A stretch of 64,000 nucleotides of DNA from Piper betle (lineage: Eukaryota > Streptophyta > Magnoliopsida > Piperales > Piperaceae), in contig JAURVB010012703.1 in NCBI GenBank assembly GCA_033002965.1, forward strand, positions 108,752-172,751, read 5' to 3'. The translations under genes were made by a program, and so were the position numbers. Below the pieces are notes generated by a model. The model was not told the DNA's origin. It saw only the letters and a list, made by a program, of their open reading frames with translations, and made no database searches. Shown here in pieces: positions 49,468 through 60,370 of this stretch (its first letter is position 1; each line of letters starts with the position of its first letter).

Positions 49468-50227
49468 GAGCCCGTTTTTACTGTGCTCAAGCACAGGTAA
49501 GTTACCTGTGCTTGAGCCATCCAGCCGTTGGATTCAAATCCAACGGCTGGATAAAAAAAAAAAGGTTGGGGTGGCGCGCCGCCGCCCGGTCGACCCGACG
49601 CTCGAGGCGACACCCTCCCCCCCACCACCGGCGGCGACCGGGCGGCGGATCTAGCCGCCCCGCCGCTTCCCCTGCCGGCCAGCCGCCCGGCCGCGCCACC
49701 CCCTCCCCCCGTCCCCCGTCCCCCGCCAGCCACCCCGCCGCGCCCCGCTCCCCCCCCGTCCCCCGTCCCCCGCCCGACCGCCGCGCCCCGCCCCCCACCA
49801 CCGGCGGCGACGGGGCGGCGGATCTAGCCGCCCCGCCGCTTCCCCTGTCGGCCAGCCGCCCCGTCGCGCCACCCCCTCCCCCCCCGTCCCCCGTCCCCCG
49901 CCCGACCGCCGCGCCCCGCCCGCCACCCCGCCGCGCTCCCCGGACCAACCCCGTCCCCCCGCGCCGCGCCCCCGTCCCCGGACCACCCCACCCACCACCC
50001 GCGCCGCGCCCGCCAACCCCGCCACCCCGCCACCCCGCCGCCCCCCCCCCCCCGGCCGTCGATGTGGCCGGGCACTGCACTCCGCCGTCGCTGCTGCGGC
50101 GGCGCCGGCGGCCTCCCTTTTCATTTTTTTTTTTTTTGATCTTGGCCGTTGGATGCTAATCCAACGGCCAAGATCAAACTTGAGCACAGGCAGCTTGCCT
50201 GTGCTCAAGCATAGGAAACATATTTCC
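49468..50227. mobile_element. Mutator-like non-autonomous element with double-hairpin ends
   Basis: The 760-bp element is flanked by a perfect 9-bp direct duplication, ATATAATTA (49459-49467 and 50228-50236), the size expected for Mutator-like elements. The two ends align as inverted repeats from the first base for about 85-90 bp. Each end holds two hairpins: CTCAAGCACAGGTAA/TTACCTGTGCTTGAG and CAGCCGTTGGATT/AATCCAACGGCTG on the left; CTTGAGCACAGGCA/TGCCTGTGCTCAAG and GATCTTGGCCGTTGGAT with its complement on the right. The core from 49570 to 50110 is C-rich GC low-complexity with an internal near-duplicate block (CACCACCGGCGGCGAC appears twice, about 180 bp apart). No transposase is encoded; long frames in the core are composition artefacts. 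Confidence 0.88.
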
Positions 50228-50236
50228 ATATAATTA

Positions 50237-51312
50237 TTATGTTTTATATGTAAACTTGTGACAAATTGAGACTCCTGGATTTTCTTGTTACATATTTTTA
50301 ATGTAACTCTATTTAAGGAAAGGTACATAAGAACTATAACTCAATGAGGAACATGATGTTACTGGAACTTCAATTCCTGAGATTTAAACTTTTTTTGGTC
50401 GGCTTGGTTATTATTTCTTATTGATAATTTTTGTTTTTTATCTATAGTTATAAAAATTGGAATTAAACGTTTAATCGGATAAGAAAAGAATCATTGAATC
50501 AAATCGATTCATCAAAAATTAGATAAGAATTAATTTACTTGAATCAGTTAAAATATGTGAGTTATTAATTATAGAATATATTATTTTAATATTATTATAT
50601 GTATTATATTTTATGATTTTTATTTATATTTTTTTGATTTTTTAAATTATTTTTAATTAGTTATTATTTTTAATTCAAGTTTGAGTTGAATTAACTTTAA
50701 ATTATCAAAATACCACCAATTATTTATTTCCCCACAATTCTCTCTCCCTAATAGTCAACACCACCGCCCCTGCCTTCCCACCCCCACCCTATCCCACTCC
50801 CCTCTGCCCCCTCCTCACCGATTCCCTACACTTGCCACCCCGTCCTTCCCCTGTTGCCCTTTCGAATCGGCTCATATCAGCCGATTCAATGAGTGATTTT
50901 ATCATTACCACATGATCGGTTTGCATGCCTTCTTGAAGCAGAATTTTTCCGATCTAATTTAAATCGGCCGATTCCACTTATTTTTGCAACCGTGACTTTA
51001 TCAGCTACAAATGGAGAAAACTAAGTCATTTCAAGCAATAATAATACACTTGTTTAGAGTTCAAATTGGAAACAATTAATTAGTATTACAAAATTTATGC
51101 AAATGGCCATAATAAGGAAAGTGGCAAATGAGACTGAATGAATAAAAAAAGATACAGATTTGGTATATTATAAGATTCAAATAAAGATATAATTAATGCC
51201 TTCTTAATCAAGCTGGGAAGGAAAGAAATAGATGAACTCCTAATCAACAGGTAACACTTAACTTCTCTCTTTATGCTATGTGTACAAGTGCCATAAACCA
51301 ATGTATAGCTTC
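50237..51312. other. Intergenic and 3' region of the LONGIFOLIA-like gene
   Basis: AT-rich with a short C-rich stretch near 50755-50860. No gene seen. The part near 51300 should hold the 3' untranslated region of the minus-strand gene. Confidence 0.5.
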
Positions 51313-54300
51313 TCACTTAGCAAATAGCTGCCTTCTTGGTTTGTTGGATTTCAACCTCTGAGATGAGGCATCTGCTTTTACCACCTCCGCAACCAAATCC
51401 TTGAAGATCAACCTCTCGATGTCCAACACAACTCCCGACAATTCCTTCCCAAAATCTGTCCATTTCCCTGCTCTGCATAACACATCATCTTTCAATATCA
51501 TTCCTACTTCATCAACATCTGATCCACATTGCATACTATAAGTGCATAAATGATCAATTTCTGAGCAAAGTTCCCCCAGAAGCTTCAACCCAGTTGGCTT
51601 CATTTCTGCCAGCTTCTTGGCTCCAAACCATGGTTCAACCTGAGCATCTAGTGCCAGCTTCCAGACCAGCATTTCATTGACAGTGTCAAAGACAAGTTTC
51701 CTGTGCAGCTTCTCTGTATCTGGATTTGACTGGATAGTTATCTTGTCAGCATGGTCCACTTTGGAAGCCCAGCTTGATTTTGTTTGCTCAATGACCAAGT
51801 ATAGTTCGGGGTTTATAGGGCTACCTGATGGATGGAGCAGGAGAGGAGACCAAACTGAGCTTAGGTCTTTTAGTATGAGACCCGAAGCAAGCAAAATCTC
51901 TGAGATGTATCTGTGATCGGGACTTTTGTTTTCGCACAAGGATGCAATGTGATCGGTTGTGGATTCGTCGTGAGCGGAGTTTAATCGTGTGAGTTTTTGT
52001 ACCAACAGATTAATGTTTGCTAATTTCTTGTGGTTGATTTCAGAGCTAAACGATGACAGTACACTGCCATGAAATTCATCTGTTTCCACAAGTCCACAGC
52101 AATTTTCACCATCTGCTTCACCTCCTGAATTTAGAATCTCGTGACCTATAATATGATTAATGAATATAAAGAACATGCTTAAAATTTCCCTCCAAAAAAA
52201 CTGCAGTACTGAGAACTATTTGTTTAAGGAAATCTTACCTCCAAAACTACTTGAAACATTCTTCACAGTTGAGGGTAATAATTCATCCTTGTAAAAGGAA
52301 GCATCCAGTACAGAAACAGGACTTGGCTGATCAGGTCCACCCGATATCGTTTCTGGCAGCCCTTCTTGGCCGGAGTTTGACAAAAGTTCCTGAAGAAAAA
52401 CAGAAGACAGGACAAACTAATCACATTGCTATACTCAATATATTGATGAAAGGAAGAAAAAAGGACAAGAATGGAGCACAAGAAGTTGCCTTCTCTTCAA
52501 AGCTTGGAATGAAGTCTGATGACCTGTAGGCACTCGTAACTTCAACATCCACTTGCGATGCTAAACTAGAGCTGCTCTCTGATCTGATGGATACCTCATC
52601 ACCAGAATCACTCTGGTTTCTTCTCCCACTGCTAACTTGAGCTGTTTGTTGATGGCTTTGGGCCAGTTTTGGTCTAGATCTTCCTCCAGGCGAAGGTGAT
52701 TCAGATTGCTGCCTACCAACTTGCTTTTTAGTTTTTGAATCAGGGATTGGAGGTCGAGCCCTTCTATCAGATTCGGCCCTTCTCTGCTGCAGTCGTGGAC
52801 TTGCGGAGTTGAGTCCCAAATTTTTCGAAGAATTTTCTTTTACTAGTGTCTGTGTACCTGATGTAGATTGACTCCGCTGAGTCTGGGGCTTTGGAGAAAA
52901 ATTCTCCGTAGCTTTCTTGCTCGCTCTCCTCCCCGTTGGCACTTGCGCATGATTATTTGCTTCGTCAACTTTAGATGGATTTTTTATACCATGGCTGTCC
53001 ACAGGTACTCTCTTAGCTTGTGATGAACTTCCTAGATTAAGATGTCGGAGACCAGATATGCCATTCATTGAAACGACAGAAGAAGGAGAGCCAGATTTTC
53101 CCATAAGTCTAGCAGGTTGCATGATAACTATGGGAGATTCAAAAACTTTTGGAGGATTACTCTTCTTGTCAGGGATCCCAACATCGGCATTGCTCTGCCT
53201 GGCCCTCCTGTGGGCTGAATTCGGACCAAATCCAATCTGACGTTGGTCAATGTAGTTTTTGTGAATCAAAGTGGCCGGTGGCTGACTTTCCTTTTTTCGA
53301 TTTTCGAGCAAACTCTTCGCCTGCATTGCTTCCAAGATCTGCTTAAGAGCTCTAAGATCCTTATTTGACTGATCAAACTCTAGATCTTGTAATCTTTTCT
53401 CAATTTCACTGTAGATTGATGGAGTGGTAGCTGGTTTCATGTAAGCTTCTCGTTTCATGAAAGCAGGTTTTTGAGGAAGCCTCCCCTTATCCTGCTGCTT
53501 CCATGGAGCAGGCTCAATGGGAAATTTAGATGTGGGTCTCATAACTGCTCTCCCATGTGGTGAAACTGGTTCCCTGAACCTAGGAGTTTGAACTATATTG
53601 ACACTACCATCCAACTTTGAGGATACAGAGAAGCTGTTACCACTCATCTCATTGACACGAGGGTAGGAGTAACTGGTCTGATTAGCTTTCTTTAATCTTG
53701 ATACTTCCTCGCATATGGTGTTTGAATTAGGCATAGTCTCCAAACCCATCAACTTTGCAACGACACTGGTAGGACACTTGTTGCCAGCTGAATTCAAATC
53801 ATATTCTGGATGCAATTCTTTTTGAATGCCAACTGATTTTGACTTCAAGTAAGTGTTTCTCATGGAGAATTCTCTGCCATCCAGTGACAGCCTTGGTTGG
53901 TCCCTCAGTTTTGCAGTAGACTTGCCAGTCTCTCGGGCATCATAGGAATATCTTGGTCCTTCTTTTGCTACCAAGTACAGAGGTCCATCTCTAACCTCGC
54001 AAGAAGATCTTCCCGGTTCTTTAGTGTCAATAAAATACCAAGGTGCTTCCTTTAGCTTAGCTAAAACTCTAAGAGATTCATTCAGATCCAAGGGCTTTGT
54101 GAATCTTCCTTCCGAATCAATACCATAGTCACATATTTTAGAAGTATGCAAAGGCCGTGGGGAATCTTTGAACTTTGGAACATGAACCACCGGCTCCTCC
54201 CTTGTTGCAGTTTTGACAGACAAACCGCGTGTCTCGCCATAAATAGAATCTTTGACAGCATCTCTTATGTCGAATCGACGCCCAGACATAGCTGTGGTGC

Positions 54301-55448
54301 CTGGGGATTCATGGCCAGTTGAATAGCTGTTGGCACTGTCAAATTTTGAAGTCTGAAATGTTGGAAGTATTTTTGTTTGCACGGATGGAAGCGGCTCGGC
54401 ATAAATGTTTTTGGTGCAATCAATAGACGAAAAGGAGGAAGAACAAGAGGAAGATGATATAGAAGTTCTCGATGACTCAATGGACACTCTTTGATTATCC
54501 ACAGTGTTACTGCCAACAAATTCTTCCTGCATTTGCACAATACGGTGCTTCAGTAACTTGGAAGATCAATGACATTATTTTGGAGATATTAAAAGAAATT
54601 TTAAGCGGTTACTTAGATTAAAAAAAAATACCATTGTTGTCTGCCTAGCAACAGCAACATCCTCTCCTTCAGCACTTTCTGCATCAAAATGGGAATGACC
54701 TGTTGAAGGAAGAGACAATGGTCAAATATGAGTTGAAGAGGGGAATATAGCTGCCCTAATTATGCTAAACAAGAAGGATTGAATGAGTAAGATTAACCAT
54801 GAATATAGCAAAATTCAGATGGTTCTCTCTTTAGATAATTTAGGGAAATTGGGAATAAAAGTCATCACTTTCTTGTACATATATTTTGTTACTGATCAGC
54901 AATTGGTAAAACAAAACCTATGCAAAAGGCTGAAACTATTAATAATCATGGTAAATTTTAGAGGATGATCTTCACAAATAATGAGTGACAAGTTTTGTAC
55001 TGGAAAACTTATGAAGCATATTGGCGAACGTACAACATGTTTGTTTTCTAAAAATAGACATAAAAATAACAAAATGTTCACGATCAGTGCTCAATAGGCA
55101 TGGATTTCCAGATATTTTGGTAGAAATACAAGAAGCAAAGAACTAAAACTGCAACCAAACAGATTAAATAAATTGCTAGATTTTCATTCCCAGACATCCA
55201 CTACTAAATAAACCATTAAATGAGTCAAAACATGAAACGAGGAAATCACAAAACCGGAAACCACCGTCAGAAAATGTAGAATCTAAACACTAAGTAATGT
55301 CACCTGGAAGGAGCTTCTTGTGATTGCCACGCTTTCCAGTGAGTAAATGTTGACGATCAAAGAGCTGGAGAATCCCATTCATGCAACCAATCTGCTTCCT
55401 CATATCCGGATTCTCATCCGTCAACACCTGCAAAATTTTAGCAGACAT
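51313..55448 (-). CDS. LNG: LONGIFOLIA-like TRM protein
   Basis: Exons (minus): 55448-55304, 54699-54632, 54526-52490, 52389-52239 and 52145-51313; all phases agree, 1077 residues. It begins MSAKILQVLTDEN and MRKQIGCMNGILQLFDRQH, the conserved start of LONGIFOLIA1/2. Other family blocks are RTSISSSSCSSSFSSIDC, DIRDAVKDSIYGETRG, the LKEAPWYF and KDSPR short motifs, SVVAKLMGLETMP, and near the C-terminus EMLVWKLALDAQ and DIERLIFKDLVAEVV. LNG/TRM proteins recruit TONNEAU/phosphatase complexes and regulate longitudinal organ growth through cortical microtubules. It is somewhat longer than the Arabidopsis proteins (about 900 residues). The donor of the intron after exon 3 is AAG|GCAACT, a GC-type site; no GT nearby keeps the frame. 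Confidence 0.92.
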
Positions 55449-57879
55449 CTTCCCCCTTCTCCCCTTTTAGCATGTAACTTCAAAACAACCTCTTCACATT
55501 GAAGCCACTGCCATACCCACCTCAGAAAACCATGAAACACAACGCAAGCAACCAAATCTTTGCCTTTTTGACCGAGGAATTAAACTGAGAATTAAAAAGA
55601 CCCAGAATTCGAAAACACAGGAGGAAACTCAAGCAACCGTGAAGAGAGTTCGAGAAAGACTATACTAGTTACAAAGCTACAAGTCACAAGGCAGTGTGCA
55701 AAATAAAATGTTTGTTTTATCGCCGCCAAGAGAGGTGGGGAGTAAGTATTCAGTACAGTAAAAGAGTAGCTCAAAGTGAGAGAGGTCTTCATACTCACAT
55801 GAATGAACGTAGAAGAGAGGAGGGTCAGAAGTGGATTGCTGTCTGTTTTCTCACATTTCCATGTGAGCTGATAATGTGGGTGGGACTCCTTATGTCTGGG
55901 TCCTCCACGTGAGCCCTGTCAGACAGGGAAGCTCCTCCCATTTTTTTCTTTATCCCTTGCACTGCAACTTGTTTTGCTGCAAATACACCACAAACAGCCC
56001 CCATCACCATTCATTTCATTTCATTCATTCATTCACAAATCAAATGACACGCCATCCATCTTAGCTGCACCAAAGCCAAGTGGATCTTTTTTTCTCAAGA
56101 TTTACATATTGAACTCTACATTTATGAGAACAGGCGTTGTAATTGCAGTTTTTGGTTTTAGATCTTGACTATGGCCTTGTAGATTGTTAGTTTATTTTAA
56201 CGTTTGAATGGAACTTGGAGATTATTCATATGTTTACAGTGGAAGAAGAAATTTAATTTTATGATAACATGCTATGGCTAGCTTAGCAAAAGGGAGCACT
56301 AAAAGAAACCAATGGGTGTCTGTCATCGATGTCACAATTGGCGCCTTTGAAGAATGAAAATTCACCTTCCTCCTAACTCCCTCTTTATGCTTAAGATGTT
56401 AACATGAAATTTCAACATTTGTACGAAGCTTAGGTAAATAAAATAAAATATTAAATGATTTTTGCCTTTCTTAAACTAGGGTAAGAAAGTACATAAACTT
56501 TATATATATCACCAAATAGGTTTTACAAGAAATAAACATATTCTTATTGTTTTTCACGTTCGCAAAGTAAGTGATAAAAATTCTTTAAAGAAAGTGCTAG
56601 ATAGTCAAGGAGATTGTCGTGTGGCTAAAAAAATCCCACAACAAAAGAGAGAAATATACAATCTTCTCATTAGGCAATCACACTTTCAAAATACAGCACT
56701 AGATCTTGAATATTGTGGAAATGCTATATATATATTCATTGTAATTACCAGTATGTATTAGGACGATTAACTTTAAGTACTAATTATCAATCTAGTTTTG
56801 ATTCCAAACCTCTCTCTAAGCTGTCATGGAAGACTGGTACATATTCTTCAATGGGTAGGTGCTGGATGAGACTGCTCACTTGCCTGTCATCTTCAAATTT
56901 TAGCGAGTTTGCTCCACATCTTCTTCCTGCAGATCATCACATTCTACTTCTGGTTTTTTATTGTCAAGACCTCATGGGGGCATCCATGCAAGTAATCTAC
57001 ATGAGGGAAGGATGTCAACAAACTTCCTTCTTGTATGTATTTGTGAACAACACTGTTATGATTTTGTGATCTTCATGACTTCACTTGTATATCTATTGAG
57101 GTAATTGCCTGACGTGCTCTCTCTTTACCAATCCCATCACTAGTTTGTTCACTTGCTTGTTATTCTTTTCTTATCCTCGCGTACCCTGTAGCTCCACGTT
57201 TGGCCATACCCAGCAGCACTTTGACACCATGCATGCATTTAGATGCAGCAATTTGTTCCCTATATAAACAACTTCAAATGGATCAATTTATGACAGTTAA
57301 ACACATATTTTTTCTTATATTTTTCATTACCAAGTTGTCCTAGGCTCTCTGATATGTGATGACCATGAATTTAGACAAGGACACATGCAGTACTGGCATG
57401 TCTTCTGTATTCTAGTTCAAGCTTTTTCAGGTCCATTGTTTTCCCAGTTCTACCTTTTCCATGTCCATGGTCTGTGATAATCCAAGCCTGACCATGACGA
57501 TGAATAATCGCACATGATCACTGCATTGGGCGAAATTCAAATCATCATAAGAGTATTAAGCTAATTGGTTTCAAAACTGTTAAACCAATTAAATAAATAA
57601 CTTGTGATCTGGAAACTGGAGTCATGTGTTAGGTGAAGAACCCATGTGCCATACCAGACTGCTAAGGAGACATTAAGGAATGTTTATATCATATGTGAAT
57701 GTGATAATTATAAACAAGGAGCAAAAAAAATACAGTGCTACAGTGTGATATGTAAATATTATCAGACAAGAAGCTTCTCTTACTCTCTTTTCCACCCTTT
57801 CATTCCTTCATTCCCTCTTCTTTCTTTATCACTCTTATACCCTTTCTAGGTGTTATATAGGTAATTAGATATAAAGAAG

Positions 57880-58037
57880 GGTAATTACAATTGCCATTTC
57901 ATGACCATGGCTACCCATGACTGCCCATTCTTTATTATCTCTTTTCACCTTGCTGGATGATAGATAGGTAAGAGAAAAGAGGGAAATTGCAATTCACCAC
58001 CATGGCCATGGCTGCCCACCATGCCTGCCCATGCCGG
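57880..58037. repeat. Imperfect direct duplication of about 100 bp period
   Basis: GGTAATTACAATTGCCATTT followed by ATGACCATGGCTACCCATGA is echoed about 101 bp on by GGAAATTGCAATTCACCA and CATGGCCATGGCTGCCCA, each preceded by a TATAGGTAA or GATAGGTAA word. Confidence 0.65.
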
Positions 58038-58495
58038 GCCATTCCCTGTTGATGGCCAGCCGGCCATTAAAGCTTTGTTGGGCAACCAGCCTAATTCATG
58101 CGCCGCAGTGAATAATTTGGCAACTCGCTTATTAAGAAGAGTTGATATGAAAGGAGATAACTTTCTGCAGACGATATAATGTCCAACCTTCATATTGTAG
58201 GACCAGTGAAGAACATAGACAATGAAGTGTCGAGTGATGCCATAATTTGCTCATCAAATGGAGATTCCCATAATTCCAGAGGAAGACCAAGCTTGTGTAT
58301 AAGTATAACAGAAACAATAAGCGCCTCTTGAGCTTTGAATCCAGTCTGAAATGAGTTGTCTGGTGTTTGTCATTTTTAGCCATGAAATGAGAGGCAGCTT
58401 TGATGTGGGGACCTCCACAAGGACAACCTCAATCAGAAGGCAATAATACCAATAAAGCTGGAGAGGCAGGGAAGGTCCTGAGGATGTCTATAAGC

Positions 58496-58613
58496 TGTTT
58501 TTTACAAGTAATAATTTGATGGTCCTACAAATTGAGAGTACTTTCATTTCACTTGGGCCTTGCCCACAATGTGTTTTTACAAGCAATAATTTGATGGTCC
58601 TACAAATTTGAGT
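58496..58613. repeat. About 40-bp direct repeat, 76-bp spacing
   Basis: ATAATTTGATGGTCCTACAA occurs twice, preceded by TTTTACAAGTA or TTTTACAAGCA and followed by ATTGAG or ATTTGAG. Copies start near 58496 and 58572. Confidence 0.9.
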
Positions 58614-60370
58614 GTGCTGCTGTTGTTTACCTTGGGACTTGTTTAATTAGCTGTGGAGCTTATCAGCAATTTTTGCCATAAAAGAAATGATTGGAAAGAT
58701 ACTTTGAATTTGGTTTATTAGAACTGCTTTTCAGATATATGCACTTATGAAGGACATTAAGTAAGAAAGTTGAAGCAGAGGCTAAGCTTATTCAAACAAC
58801 GCATAGAAAGAAAGGAGCACAAGTTTTCTCAATGCATACATTTTCATATGCTAATGATACACACCAAAGCTTGGATTTTTCTTGAAAGGGCATCACAAAG
58901 ATGATGGTAAGTGATGAGGTAGAAGACATATTGTGCAACACATTAAGCTCAAAGTGGAGAGATTGACATGGTTGCTTTCGTTGGCCTCAAAGGTTAGATT
59001 CAAACTACCTATTTCCAACCAAAGAACAATATTTGCCTTGTTGGTCATCTTAGCTTAGTCAAGTAGGAATAAACCCCATGTAATAACCACCCAACAAAGC
59101 ATAAAACTATTGCCATATAGTACTTCCTATTGTCAAGGTAGATACTCCCTACCTTCTCTACCAACAACCTCCAACTAGACATTTGGGAGGGAGGAGACAG
59201 ATAGATCAATTGAATAAAAGGCATTGTGAAAAAAGATGAGGAAATTATCATAGGCACACATTCCAAGAATGAATCAAGTGGATTCAAAGCTTATGCTGGA
59301 CCATCCAAGTAAGATTATCTGCGAGATAAGAACCAGCTGTGCTAAGATCAATGGATTAAGTTTTTAATAGAAGCATCCTGCACTTTAGGAATATCTAATA
59401 AGATCTGTTGGGCAGAAAACTTCAAAGCTAAGAAGAGACAGGTTAATTGAACCACAATCTTGGATCACGGAAATACAGTAACAAAGCATGCACCGGAAAT
59501 CAAAGGCGATCATCTCTGACCACTGAAGTTGAGGAATAAGCCGATATTCAAATGAGATTAAGATCATGATATGATACAAGTATTCAAATTAGAAAGACAG
59601 GTAAGAGAATCAGGATCAATCAGGGCACATGGCCAGTTCGATCAAAAAGGTAATTATCCATAACAGATCAACTAATTACATAGTTTACTTCCAACAAAAG
59701 TCAGGATCAACCATATGAAAATGATAATACTGGTTCAAAACACTAAACTCTTAACTTCAAATCACGCTTATACTGAAATAAAAAGAAAGCTCTTTGGTGC
59801 CCTCATTATTTGTCACTTCCGGCACCACCACATTCTTGCAAGAGCCTTCAGTGCCAAACTATATATCATGGAAGCCAAAAGCAAAATATAGTCTTCAGTG
59901 ACAAAGTATAAATCTTTGAAGGCTAAACCAAAGTATCATGAACTCACTAACATGGAAGAATCGAATTGCTCCAAGAAGGGGCAAAGCCCAAGATCATCCA
60001 TGCATGAATATTCTGATATATCTTATATTCGACCCATGTGTTAAAATGCTAAGAAATTTGAGCAATATTGAAGCATAAACACACAGGAATCCTTGAAATA
60101 TGGTCACACCCAACAGAAGTTCAAAACTAATACATCAATATTACCGTGATCTACAATAGACAGCACAAAAAGGCCAAAACATGCTTTAAAACAGATTACA
60201 AGCCGCCAAAAAACATGCGACCTTCTGGGACATAAAAACATGAAGCAATTTTTAATACAACATTATAAAGTTTATGCTACAGGAGGTCATAAAAACACAA
60301 TTGTACGGCTAAACGTACATTGCAACAGTGATGCTTATCCTCAAAATGTTGTCACCTGCCTTCAACAAAA

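Larger units (their letters stand above)
55449..60370. other. Promoter side of LONGIFOLIA-like gene and 5 kb intergenic region
   Basis: No gene I can support. 55450-56050 is the likely promoter and leader of the LONGIFOLIA-like gene. Frames such as 56713-57069 and 58193-57945 show no recognised domain. Two short direct duplications are visible (57.88-58.04 kb and 58.50-58.61 kb). 59.0-59.6 kb could be decayed transposon sequence, but I found no diagnostic motif. Confidence 0.45.

Noticed and set aside
49502..50328. Several 80-225-residue frames on both strands
   Set aside because: Lie inside the GC core and hairpin ends of the Mutator-like element; Pro- or Gly-rich and not conserved motifs.
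56713..57069. 118-residue plus-strand frame
   Set aside because: No domain recognised and mixed composition; treated as chance frame in intergenic DNA.
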